Below, piece by piece: positions 22,537 to 30,813 of a DNA stretch of 64,000 nucleotides. This stretch comes from an uncultured Cellvibrionales bacterium (GTDB taxonomy: Bacteria; Pseudomonadota; Gammaproteobacteria; Pseudomonadales; Cellvibrionaceae), in the NCBI GenBank assembly GCA_913020115.1, contig CAJWBQ010000021.1, forward strand, positions 1 through 64,000, given 5' to 3'. Every line of letters begins with the position of its first letter. The stretch's first letter is position 1. A program made the position numbers and the translations under genes. The notes under the pieces are model-generated. The model made no database searches and was not told the DNA's origin. It saw nothing but the letters and a program-made list of their open reading frames with translations.

Positions 22537-23347
22537 TGGCGCGGGGGCCCAGGGTAAAGCCGCAGACCCAGCCTTTCTGAATAAGGAGCGGCAGATATTT
22601 GGCGCCTTCGCCAGCTTGTTCTAATAGTGAAATCATTGTTCGCCCTTTTAGAATGCCTTCAAGTAACGAAAACTCCTCTTCGCTTATTTTCTTTGCCTGA
22701 ATGGAAAAATTATCGCGAAAAACACATATTTTTTGCCCTTGCTTGGGGTAGTCTGCGTGAATTCTTCCTGCTGCAATATCGCAATCAAGTTGATGAAGAG
22801 GCCACTCGCATTCAACTAGCGCTAAGCTATGACTGGTTTGCAAATAGATATCTTGGCCCAAACCCCCTAAGTCTTCAAATGCTTTAAAATCGAAGCTGAT
22901 ATCGTCAGGCGCGTAGTAGGCGGCGTGTCTGGCATAGTCTAATTCTGCCAAGTCTGCGAGCCAAGGATAGTTTGACAGTTCGCTCTTCTCCGCAACTAGT
23001 TTTTGCAGAAATTCGGGGAAGCGTCTGCCTAAGTAATTCATGTTGTCAGATGTCGCGTCTAGCGGGTACTCAGCCAAAAAACGCCGTCCACACTGGCGCA
23101 AATAGTCTTCGCCTAGTAAATTTAATAAGCGGGGAAAGCTTTGCAACAATACACCGAGTCTAGCGCCCAAAAAGTTATTGCGGTAAACACCTAATCCCTC
23201 GTTTGAATTCGCCGTGTCCAGAATGTGCTCTTGTAAGGCATCCAGGTCTGCTTTACCACCGCCACAAGCGTCTGCGAGCGATTGTTGCCACTCTGCGAGA
23301 GTTGCTTGCTTGGGTTCAGCTTTCACAGCTAGGCTCTGGAAGCGCAT
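22526..23347 (-). CDS. bufC: DUF2063 protein, bufferin partner BufC
   Basis: A 273-residue DUF2063 protein. In bufferin systems this protein works with the DUF692 enzyme and is thought to recognise the precursor peptide. Family-type segments are the N-terminal LAEWQQSLADAC, GLGVYRNNFLGARLGVLLQSFPRLLNLLG and FLAEYPLDATSDNMNYLGRRFPEFL. ATG 23347 gives a 32-bp overlap with the end of bufB. The open frame reaches 23419 but would overlap by about 100 bp. Overlaps on both sides suggest tight translational coupling. Confidence 0.85.
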   Translation of the reverse strand: MRFQSLAVKAEPKQATLAEWQQSLADACGGGKADLDALQEHILDTANSNEGLGVYRNNFLGARLGVLLQSFPRLLNLLGEDYLRQCGRRFLAEYPLDATSDNMNYLGRRFPEFLQKLVAEKSELSNYPWLADLAELDYARHAAYYAPDDISFDFKAFEDLGGLGQDIYLQTSHSLALVECEWPLHQLDCDIAAGRIHADYPKQGQKICVFRDNFSIQAKKISEEEFSLLEGILKGRTMISLLEQAGEGAKYLPLLIQKGWVCGFTLGPRANGI

Positions 23348-24203
23348 GCAGATACGAAGCGGCTTGCTGAGCTTGCTGAAGCAGCGTACTGAAATCTGGA
23401 ATGTTGTTGTCCCACTCAATTAGAGTGGGTGTTGCTCCAAAGCGGAGCAGGGCGTCTTGGTAAAGCGACCACACGGGTTCTGCCACTGGGGCACTGTGGG
23501 AGTCGATAAGCATTTGGTCATTTATACTAAAGCCTGCCAAATGAATTTCCTTAACACTGTCGGCTGGCACCCTATCTAAAAAATCCAGTGCGCTCCAAGC
23601 ATGATTGTGTTCATTTACATATAAGTTGTTTATGTCGACCAGCAGATTACAGCCGCTGCGAGCAACAAGTTCAGACATGAATTCCCCATCGCTCAATGTG
23701 CTGTGCTTGGCCTGAATGTAATTTGTCGCATTTTCTATGATCAAGGCCTGTCCCAAATAATCTTGAACTTTTAATACTCTATCACTCAGATGTACAAGAG
23801 CTTCTTCAGTATAGGGTAGTGGTAGTAAGTCGTGATAGTGTTTTTGCCCTACAGAAACAAACGCTGCATGTTCCGAAATCCACTGACACTCTAGGTCGCT
23901 TGCCAGTGTTTTTAGTGCTTGCAGATAATTCCAATCGATAGGGTCAACACTGCCAAGAGACATGCCTACTCCGTGGAGAGAGATAGGGTAGCGCTCGCGG
24001 ATTGCAAACAGTTGATGTCGATCTATACCACCGAGCTTGTCGCCGCTTCGCGACATGAAATTATCACTGATGACTTCAAACCAAGGTACGGAGGGCTCAT
24101 CCCGCAGCACCTCACGCATATGAGGATTGCGAAGGCCGATGCCAGCCCCAAACAGCGCGGCGCTCTTAGGGGCTTTATGTTTTTCAAAGTTTATCTTGTT
24201 CAA
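23316..24203 (-). CDS. bufB: DUF692 multinuclear iron enzyme, BufB
   Basis: A 295-residue DUF692 (MNIO) enzyme with a TIM-barrel fold. Enzymes of this family carry non-haem iron and modify cysteines in peptide precursors, in bufferins to thiooxazole rings. Likely metal-binding or active-site motifs seen are SLHGVGMSLGS, ISEHAAF, LIIENATNY, LLVDINNLYVNEHNH, KEIHLAGF, DSHSAPV and TLIEWDNNIP. The gene starts 8 bp after the small four-cysteine precursor gene, the standard bufAB order. Enzyme class is firm; the exact modification here is inferred. Confidence 0.92.
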   Translation of the reverse strand: MNKINFEKHKAPKSAALFGAGIGLRNPHMREVLRDEPSVPWFEVISDNFMSRSGDKLGGIDRHQLFAIRERYPISLHGVGMSLGSVDPIDWNYLQALKTLASDLECQWISEHAAFVSVGQKHYHDLLPLPYTEEALVHLSDRVLKVQDYLGQALIIENATNYIQAKHSTLSDGEFMSELVARSGCNLLVDINNLYVNEHNHAWSALDFLDRVPADSVKEIHLAGFSINDQMLIDSHSAPVAEPVWSLYQDALLRFGATPTLIEWDNNIPDFSTLLQQAQQAASYLHALPEPSCES

Positions 24204-24211
24204 GCTTTGTA

Positions 24212-24502
24212 TTAAGCCTTCTTGGCGGGCTTAACTTTCTTAACAACACCACCAACAATTTTTTCGCAGGTGCCCTTGGGCACATAAACCCATTCGTTAG
24301 GGCTGTTGTTCTCGCTAGCTTGGCCAGCACAGCCATGCTTGCCGTCAAGGGCGCCACAGTCATTTTTACCGGCCTGGGCAATGCCCGCACACTTTTCCCA
24401 CGCTTCGGGTTGATTAGGCACAGCATGAGCAAGGGAAACAGTGGTGGCCACACCCAGAATAGCGGTGAAGGTAGATGCGAGTAATTTATCTGTATTGGTC
24501 AT
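24212..24502 (-). CDS. bufA: DUF2282 bufferin-type precursor peptide, BufA
   Basis: A 96-residue small exported protein with a signal peptide of about 27 residues (ending SLAHA) and a mature part with four cysteines at 38, 49, 58 and 79. Their context, EKCAGI, KNDCGAL, KHGCAGQ and VPKGTCEKI, matches the DUF2282 bufferin pattern, in which cysteines are converted by the DUF692 enzyme to copper-binding groups. The C-terminus is lysine-rich. The frame opens further upstream to 24565. ATG 24502 is preferred because it starts the signal peptide, and ATG 24514 is possible. It is the first gene of a five-gene leftward operon. Confidence 0.87.
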   Translation of the reverse strand: MTNTDKLLASTFTAILGVATTVSLAHAVPNQPEAWEKCAGIAQAGKNDCGALDGKHGCAGQASENNSPNEWVYVPKGTCEKIVGGVVKKVKPAKKA

Positions 24503-24661
24503 AGTCGGGTCCATGGATTGTGAGTTGTGCCTATTAAGACGAAGCGCTGCCAGTTTTGATTGCATTTATTGCAAATTTTCTTTGGCATACCTAGCAAACT
24601 TCTATGGCAGTGGTAGATCCTCGGTGGATAAATTGGGTTAATTTGGACTTAAAACCCGCGC

Positions 24662-24686
24662 CTGTAGCTCGAGACTTAAGCTACAG
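24662..24686. other. Perfect 8-bp inverted repeat
   Basis: CTGTAGCT and AGCTACAG are separated by 9 bases. It lies just past the stop of the leftward SRPBCC gene and about 160 bp before bufA. Read leftward it is followed by GCGCGGGTTTT, so it may be a weak terminator. A protein-binding site is the alternative. Confidence 0.4.
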
Positions 24687-24705
24687 ATGTGCGATCTGAC
24701 AAGGT

Positions 24706-25197
24706 TTATGCGGCAATTTGATAGCTATCTTTTACTTTTTCTACTTGGACCTTCACGGCATCTAAAGTGACAGGCAGAGAGTTTTCAAGTTTCTTTCGCA
24801 TAATCATTTTGTGCATCATTTTCCCGAGCAGGCCGAAGCGAATGTCGTAGCTAAAAACCACCTCCAATTGGCATTTGTTATTAGCCTTTGATGTGAGCCA
24901 CCAAGAGCTGTGCGCTTGGTGAAGCGGACCTAATGGGGTAACGCTGTAAACAAAACCTGTACCTTCCTCCCAGCGGGTGATGATCTCATCAATGGCTCCA
25001 AAGCCGTCGAGTACGCAGTGACGACCGGCACCCACACAGTTTTCGCCTTTGCCAATAGCATGAGATTCCTTTACTTGAGGCGCCCAAGCCGACACCGTAG
25101 AAAACTCAGCTAGCACAGCCCAAACTTCCTCCTGAGTAGCGTTGAGCTCGATGCGGCTGGTCACACTGTAAGTACCCTTTAATTTTGGGGATTTCAT
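24706..25197 (-). CDS. SRPBCC (START-like/polyketide cyclase) family protein
   Basis: A 163-residue protein with the helix-grip fold of the SRPBCC group, which binds hydrophobic ligands. Typical segments are SRIELNATQEEVWAVLAEFSTVSAWAP near the N-terminus and a long C-terminal helix. ATG 25197 has an AAGGAC ribosome-binding site, while the longer open frame to 25299 lacks one. It is transcribed divergently from the LysR gene at 25351, so the LysR protein probably regulates it. The ligand is unknown. Confidence 0.8.
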   Translation of the reverse strand: MKSPKLKGTYSVTSRIELNATQEEVWAVLAEFSTVSAWAPQVKESHAIGKGENCVGAGRHCVLDGFGAIDEIITRWEEGTGFVYSVTPLGPLHQAHSSWWLTSKANNKCQLEVVFSYDIRFGLLGKMMHKMIMRKKLENSLPVTLDAVKVQVEKVKDSYQIAA

Positions 25198-25350
25198 AAG
25201 TTTGTCCTTAGTCGTGATGGCTTGGTGTCGTTGGTAAGGCGACTCTATAGTGCGAAAGGCTGATTGGTAATTGCCAATTTTTACGCTATGGTGGTGCAAA
25301 AATTATCCACTGCTATTACACCCAGCTAAGAATCAGGAGAAACCCGTCAC

Positions 25351-26244
25351 GTGAATTGGGACGATTTGAAATTTTTTCTCACCGTGTGCCGGACCGGGTC
25401 TATTCGCGCTGCCGCACAATCGTTGGGTGTAAATCACGCTACAGTGTCACGACGAATCAATAATTTTGAAGAGTCACTGGGCGAACGCCTATTTGAGCGC
25501 ACGGCTCAAGGCTACGTGCCAACCGCCGCCGCCGACGATATATTTAAAGAAGCTTCAAACTTAGAGGAGCGTTTAAATGCGGTGGAGCGGCGTGTGGCAG
25601 GCAAAGACGCGACCTTAAGAGGTGATATTAAAATCACTTTGCCTGATATGTTTGCTCAAGGTTTTTTGATGACAGACTTTGCCGAATTTTGTCGTTTGTA
25701 CCCTGAGATAGAGCTGGAAATAATTGATTCTACTCGCGCTTTTAACCTCGCCAACCGTGAAGCCGATGTTGCCTTTCGGCTGTGTGATGAGCCACCCGAG
25801 TATCTTGTAGGGCGAAAATTGGCAAATGTACATCGAGCGTGTTACATCTCGAGTGCCCTTGTTCCAAAGCTGGAAGACTCTACCTGGATGGCCGCACAAA
25901 ATTGGCTGGGTTGGACCGACAAACTGCGTCGCCCCATTGGAGTTCTAGCGAGAGAATATTCGTCTTTTAGCTCCAGGCACAAAATTCTCAGTGGTTCGCT
26001 TCAAGCGGAGGCCTGTAAGCAGGGCTTGGGTATTGCGCTTCTGCCCTGTTTTTATGGGGAAAATATGGATGGCATCACCCGCCTGCCCCCTTATCTGTCT
26101 GAACATAAATACGATTTTTGGATATTGAGTCATCCAGACCTGAGGAAAAATGCCAAAGTTCAAACCTTCGTGCGTTTCATGACAGAGCGGATTTTGGCTA
26201 AACGCGCGCTGATCGAAGGGGAGGTTTTTCAGCGTCTGGACTAG
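25351..26244 (+). CDS. LysR-family transcriptional regulator
   Basis: A 297-residue LysR regulator. The helix-turn-helix occupies about residues 3-60 (FFLTVCRTGSIRAAAQSL, NHATVSRRINNFE), followed by a linker helix and a LysR substrate-binding domain. The start is GTG at 25351, preceded by AGGAGA at longish spacing. It is divergent from the SRPBCC gene. It resembles the LysR at 29873, with the same MNWDD start and GTG codon. Its stop codon overlaps that of the converging gene in the shared sequence CTAG. Confidence 0.92.
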   Translation: MNWDDLKFFLTVCRTGSIRAAAQSLGVNHATVSRRINNFEESLGERLFERTAQGYVPTAAADDIFKEASNLEERLNAVERRVAGKDATLRGDIKITLPDMFAQGFLMTDFAEFCRLYPEIELEIIDSTRAFNLANREADVAFRLCDEPPEYLVGRKLANVHRACYISSALVPKLEDSTWMAAQNWLGWTDKLRRPIGVLAREYSSFSSRHKILSGSLQAEACKQGLGIALLPCFYGENMDGITRLPPYLSEHKYDFWILSHPDLRKNAKVQTFVRFMTERILAKRALIEGEVFQRLD

Positions 26245-27257
26245 TCGGCTGGATTGGGAAGTATACCTTCAGGAATATCAAAGTATGCCAACTGCGAGCG
26301 TATTTTTCGGGCATTGAGGCCTTCCCCTAAACGTGGCACTCGGCTCAAGTCAGTTTGATAATTCGCATCAGTAAACTGGGCCTCAAAATCGGAGTTTGGC
26401 CAAGACCAACTATGGCGTCGGACGTGTTTCGACAGCTCTCCAAGTGCAGCAATGCTGTAGCGCCGGCTAAAACGGCGGTAGTGGCGGTAGGTAAAATTCT
26501 CATCTAGGTGTTGATCGCTCAAGTTGATCATTGCGTTCATTAACTCATAGTAAAGCTCATTAATGTCGAGTGATGCTAGCACTAGGGTTATTGTTTGAGA
26601 TTGGAGTTCGGGAAGCGATGTATTGCATCCGCTCTGAATGCTTATATCAACAATATGTTTCTCGTTGCCATGGGCCTGTAAGTTCTTTAGATGAAACGAA
26701 GCGGAATCGTATCGTATATATTCCAAGGCCTGAGAAATTTCCTTAGAACCAAGGGTCTCGTTCTTCGACGTACTCGCAGGTGCCAATAGTTCTGCGTTTT
26801 GCGCCATAAGCGGTAAGTCGTGATGATTGTTGAACGGCGTGCTGTAGCCGTGTCCATCAGCTTCTATCAAACGAAATAATTCACGAATTTCATGCTCACG
26901 CGCTTTTTTTAAGGCTAAAAAAGCAGTCTGGATAATTTCGGAAGTAGGCAGCTCTAACTCCACTCGCCATTTGCGCCCATACACAATCTTGGCGGGTATG
27001 GGGCTCGCCGACCGTTTCGCGTAATTATCGAAACCGATGATACCCACTTGCAAATAAAGGCCGCCTTCGTCTTCACAGGCAAATATGGGATAGCGAGCAC
27101 TGTAGTCTATGTCTACCAGGAGTGCTTCGAGAGACTCGTGGTTGTGTTGAAATTGCAGATAGTGCTGAGGAATACAGGCGCGACCGTTGTCCAGCACTAC
27201 CTCAGGCGCATTGCGTAGGGGAATTTCTCCCAGTCGTAGTGGTGTTTCGTTGTTCAC
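26241..27257 (-). CDS. Protein of unknown function, 338 residues
   Basis: I do not recognise this protein. It has no signal peptide or membrane helix and is probably soluble and cytoplasmic. The N-terminal half shows VDIDYSARYPIFACEDEGGLYLQVGIIGFDNY and a Lys/Arg-rich helix AFLALKKAREHEIRELFRL. The C-terminal part is rich in Arg, His and Trp (TYRHYRRFSRRYSIAALGE). Codon use looks like its neighbours, so it is a real gene. Its stop shares CTAG with the convergent LysR gene. Nothing nearby indicates a function. Confidence 0.75.
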   Translation of the reverse strand: MNNETPLRLGEIPLRNAPEVVLDNGRACIPQHYLQFQHNHESLEALLVDIDYSARYPIFACEDEGGLYLQVGIIGFDNYAKRSASPIPAKIVYGRKWRVELELPTSEIIQTAFLALKKAREHEIRELFRLIEADGHGYSTPFNNHHDLPLMAQNAELLAPASTSKNETLGSKEISQALEYIRYDSASFHLKNLQAHGNEKHIVDISIQSGCNTSLPELQSQTITLVLASLDINELYYELMNAMINLSDQHLDENFTYRHYRRFSRRYSIAALGELSKHVRRHSWSWPNSDFEAQFTDANYQTDLSRVPRLGEGLNARKIRSQLAYFDIPEGILPNPAD

Positions 27258-27390
27258 AGTAAGGAATTGCCCTTTGGTTTAATAACTGCGAGCACACTAA
27301 GGCAGAATTGAAAATTGTTGAAGTCACAACAAATGCACCAGCCATAGGCAAAATTGCACCGTGGATGCGTCTGCAGTTTACGCTTCGGGC

Positions 27391-28269
27391 TTAAGGCAGG
27401 TTTGCGCGACGAACGGTGCCGGCACTTTCATTAAAATGTTTTCTAAAGGCTCGGGAAAAGGCGGCTTCTGATTGATACCCGACGCTGTCGGCAACACTCG
27501 CCACCCGCTCACCTGCGTGTAAATAAGACCACGCGAGTTGCATCCTCCACCAACTGAGGTATTGAATAGGTGTCCAACCGCTGGTGTTTTTAAAGGCGTG
27601 GGCAAATTGTGTGCGCGACATACCTGCATGTTCGGCCAAATTGATTAAACCCCAAGCGTGTGCAGGCTTGGTGTGAATGGCGGCCACCGCTTTGGCTATT
27701 TGCGGATGGGCAAAAAGAGCGGGCACACCCATGTGGCACTCGTTGCTTTCAATGAAATGCCTTATCGCATAAGAAAATAATAATTCACAGAGTCGATTCA
27801 ACATGGGGTTGGTATTTTTTCGACTGCTTAGGCTTTCGGTCACTATTAAGTTGAACAGGTTGCTGAGCCATGAAGTTTGCTCTGTACGCTCAATGACGAA
27901 TACCGCTGGCAGGCCATTTAATAAGGGTTGATTGCCGCAGTGTAAAAAACACATTTCCCCACACAGCATACTGGTGCCAGCTATGTCTTGGGAGTCGGCG
28001 ATTAGCAGGTGTTGTTGCGCGCCCTGCAATGCTTCAATTGGCTCCATGGTGTGTGGGATTTCTCGTGGAAAAATCACCAAATCCCCCTCAGACAACGTCC
28101 ATTCGCCGTGCCCTGGTACGCTTAATAAACAGCGCCCTTGCGTCGCCATATGAAAACAGGTATTGCCTTCAGAGTGCTGTTTGATTTTCCAATGGCCGCA
28201 CACTCGAGCGTTGTGATAAACGTTGACTCGTAGCTTGATAAGCTCAATTAGGTCGATAATAGCGGACAA
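27391..28269 (-). CDS. AraC-family transcriptional regulator with cupin domain
   Basis: A 292-residue regulator. The N-terminal cupin-like sensing domain (about residues 20-110) includes LSEGDLVIFPREIPHTMEP. Two helix-turn-helix units lie at about 200-288 and contain GMSRTQFAHAFKNTSGWTPIQYL and VADSVGYQSEAAFSRAFRKHF, the AraC signature. It is divergent from the AhpD-like gene at 28414, with 144 bp between starts, so that gene is its likely target. Related cupin-AraC proteins often control small alkylhydroperoxidase or oxidoreductase genes. Confidence 0.9.
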   Translation of the reverse strand: MSAIIDLIELIKLRVNVYHNARVCGHWKIKQHSEGNTCFHMATQGRCLLSVPGHGEWTLSEGDLVIFPREIPHTMEPIEALQGAQQHLLIADSQDIAGTSMLCGEMCFLHCGNQPLLNGLPAVFVIERTEQTSWLSNLFNLIVTESLSSRKNTNPMLNRLCELLFSYAIRHFIESNECHMGVPALFAHPQIAKAVAAIHTKPAHAWGLINLAEHAGMSRTQFAHAFKNTSGWTPIQYLSWWRMQLAWSYLHAGERVASVADSVGYQSEAAFSRAFRKHFNESAGTVRRANLP

Positions 28270-28413
28270 TTTAGGACTCCAGAGCGCATAATTAGGACTT
28301 AGGGGTATTCATAGTACGGTTTTGGCGCGGTATTGTATAGCCAAGTTGCAGATCTGAACGGGTAGGTCTCCGTATTTTTCAATATCTTTAACGTTTATCT
28401 AGGAATACATATT

Positions 28414-28953
28414 ATGTCTTTTACCTTATACACCCCAGAAAATGCACCGGGCAGCGCAAGCGCAGAACTTGAGAGCTCACAAAAGAGTTTTGGTTTTATT
28501 CCCAATCTACACGCTGTATTGGCCGTGGCGCCCGCCGCCCTAGAGGCTTATAAAAGCTTGCATACCTATTTTTCCCAAACCAGCTTTAATGCCGAGGAAT
28601 TAACGGTGGTTTGGCAAACTATTAATGTTGAAAACGAGTGTCATTATTGTATTCCTGCCCATACGGGAATTGCTCATATGATGAAGGTAGACAGTGCGAT
28701 TATTGACGCTTTAAACAGCGGGGGTGATTTGCCAAACGCAAAATTGCAGGCGCTCAAGGATACAACCTTAGCTCTGTTGCGCAAGCGGGGTCACTTAAGT
28801 GATGCAGAATTTAGCCAATTTAAAGCTGAGGGCTACGGCAACCAACAAGTGCTTGAAATTATCGTCGGCATTGCGCAGAAAACCATAAGTAACTATACGA
28901 ACCATTTGGCTGATACGCCTGTGGACGAAGGTTTTTTGCAATACATTAAATAA
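28414..28953 (+). CDS. AhpD/carboxymuconolactone decarboxylase-like protein
   Basis: A 179-residue all-helical protein with the peroxidase-type active-site motif CHYCIPAHTG, that is CxxC plus a His three residues later, typical of AhpD-like alkylhydroperoxidases. The N-terminal segment SFGFIPNLHAVLAVAPAALEAY is standard for the family. It likely reduces peroxides or acts as a thiol-disulfide partner. It stands alone and divergent from an AraC regulator gene. The carboxymuconolactone decarboxylase name refers only to the fold. Confidence 0.87.
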   Translation: MSFTLYTPENAPGSASAELESSQKSFGFIPNLHAVLAVAPAALEAYKSLHTYFSQTSFNAEELTVVWQTINVENECHYCIPAHTGIAHMMKVDSAIIDALNSGGDLPNAKLQALKDTTLALLRKRGHLSDAEFSQFKAEGYGNQQVLEIIVGIAQKTISNYTNHLADTPVDEGFLQYIK

Positions 28954-28995
28954 AGCTTGAGGCGCGCTCTTCGAGCGTGCCTCGTCTGTCCGACA

Positions 28996-29676
28996 CTATT
29001 TGTGCAAGTCACCTAAGCCTACCACCGCACTGAGAAAAGCTTCGTATTGAATTTCTGGCGCCAGTGGTGTGGGGACCAAAATTCCGCGCTGTACAGCGGG
29101 TCGCTGTGAAATTTTTTCGTACCAGCCGCTCAACTTTTTATAGTTGCCCAAGGGCAGTGTCTGACCCACAGGGTTTGTATGACACATATGAATCCAGGGC
29201 CAAAACGCGATGTCGGCAATGGAATATTCTGTACCTCCCATATACTCGTGATTTCCCAAGCGGGCTTCCAGTACCGAAAATTGGCGTAAAACCTCCTTTT
29301 GATAGCGCTCACTAACGACTGGAAAGTCATTACTCCAGGCGGCTGTCCAGACGATCAGTTGACCAAAATTTGGGCCTAAGCCACTCATTTGAAACATGAG
29401 TGCCTCCATAACTTTGCTGCGCGCGGCAAAGTCTGTGGGTATTAGCTGACCATTGGTGATCGCCAAATAATATAAGATCGCGCCGGATTCACTAAGGGTT
29501 ACATCGCCGTCTCTAATCACTGGAATTTTTTGGTTGGCATTCATCGCAGTAAACTCTGGGGTTTTTTGGCCGCCACCTAAGTTAACTTGATGGGCTCGAT
29601 ACTCCACGCCCATTTCTTCGAGAGCGATAGAAATTTTGAGGCCGTTTGCGGTTGCATCTGTGTATAAATCGATCAT
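28996..29676 (-). CDS. Glutathione S-transferase
   Basis: A 226-residue soluble transferase with an N-terminal thioredoxin-like domain (residues 1-80) and a C-terminal helical domain. The cis-proline segment KIPVIRDG, the glutathione gamma-glutamyl site SESGAILYYLA and AFWPWIHM near the C-terminal hydrophobic core are visible. The pattern resembles the YfcG/Ure2p-like bacterial group with disulfide reductase activity, though the subgroup is not certain. It is divergent from the LysR gene at 29873, its probable regulator. Confidence 0.9.
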   Translation of the reverse strand: MIDLYTDATANGLKISIALEEMGVEYRAHQVNLGGGQKTPEFTAMNANQKIPVIRDGDVTLSESGAILYYLAITNGQLIPTDFAARSKVMEALMFQMSGLGPNFGQLIVWTAAWSNDFPVVSERYQKEVLRQFSVLEARLGNHEYMGGTEYSIADIAFWPWIHMCHTNPVGQTLPLGNYKKLSGWYEKISQRPAVQRGILVPTPLAPEIQYEAFLSAVVGLGDLHK

Positions 29677-29872
29677 ATTTTGACGTCTTGTGAGCCGGTG
29701 AAGCCGTTCACATACGCTCCTTTGGTGGATGATGATTCAGTATACAAATTGCAGAAATGTTTACTAGGTGGTAGCTTTGCGTTCTCTTGGCGCAATTTTG
29801 CGCCCCCATCTTTAGGCTGTATCCAAGGAAATTTAAACTCGGCCCGCAGGCCATTGAGGTATAGGTTTTGCA

Positions 29873-30751
29873 GTGAATTGGGACGACATAAAGGTATTTC
29901 TCGCCATTGCCAACACCGGTGGACTTAAAAAAGCGGCGCATCGGCTAGGCTTACATCACTCTTCTTGTGCTAGGCGTATCAATGCCTTGGAATCCAATTT
30001 AGGTATTAAGTTGTTTGACCGTTTGCCTGGCGGTTATACCTTGACGCCGGGCGGAGTAGACTTGCTGGGCAACGCGGAATACATTCAGCAGGGTTTCAAT
30101 AGCATTGAGCGAGACATTCTAGGAAAGGATTTACGAATTGAGGGAGACCTTTGCCTGACTTTACCCAACGGTTTTGCCACGCATTTGTTAATGCCTGACC
30201 TGGAACATTTTATGGATCTTTATCCCGATATTCACCTCGAGGTGAATATGACGTATTCGCGACGTGACCTCGCGAGCCGCGAAGCCGATGTTGCTATACG
30301 CCACGTTGATAATCCTCCAGACTCTTTGTCGGGCCGGCGCCTCACGCGCATTGCGAAAAGTGCATACGCCAGTGAGTCTTACTTAGCCGAACACGATGTG
30401 ATTCAATCGCCGGAATTGTGCCATTGGTTAGGTTGGGGTGACCCCAGTCAGCATTTACGCTGGCCTGAAAAGCATAAATACCCCTTGGTGCCGGTGCGAG
30501 GAAACTTGTATTCAGACGTTATGCAGTTGGCGGCTGTACAGGCTCATATGGGTATTGCGTCACTGCCATGTTTCATTGGCGACAATGTTGCCGGCGTACA
30601 ACGTATTCCTAATGCAGAGGCTGTGGCCTACGAGTGGATTTGGGTTTTGGCGCATAAAGATATGGCAAAAAATGTTCGTGTAAAAGTGCTGATGGATTTT
30701 TTGGTGAGGGCCTTTGCAGCGCACAAGTCTCGCTTGACTGGAGTTCTCTAA
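29873..30751 (+). CDS. LysR-family transcriptional regulator
   Basis: A 292-residue LysR regulator starting with GTG. The helix-turn-helix (about residues 3-60) reads FLAIANTGGLKKAAHRLGLHHSS, and the substrate-binding domain follows. Sequence and start codon mirror the LysR at 25351, so the two look like paralogs. Here the recognition region has SSCARRINALE instead of ATVSRRINNFE, suggesting different targets. It lies between a divergent glutathione transferase gene and a downstream antiporter gene. Confidence 0.92.
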   Translation: MNWDDIKVFLAIANTGGLKKAAHRLGLHHSSCARRINALESNLGIKLFDRLPGGYTLTPGGVDLLGNAEYIQQGFNSIERDILGKDLRIEGDLCLTLPNGFATHLLMPDLEHFMDLYPDIHLEVNMTYSRRDLASREADVAIRHVDNPPDSLSGRRLTRIAKSAYASESYLAEHDVIQSPELCHWLGWGDPSQHLRWPEKHKYPLVPVRGNLYSDVMQLAAVQAHMGIASLPCFIGDNVAGVQRIPNAEAVAYEWIWVLAHKDMAKNVRVKVLMDFLVRAFAAHKSRLTGVL

Positions 30752-30813
30752 TCATTTCGGTGATAGAGTTTTTTGTCTCGAGAATTATTTTTATTACTAA
30801 ATTTGGATTCTAA

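Noticed and set aside
29680..29928. 82-codon open frame upstream of the LysR gene
   Set aside because: It overlaps the LysR start, has no family-like sequence and no ribosome-binding site. It is likely promoter DNA.
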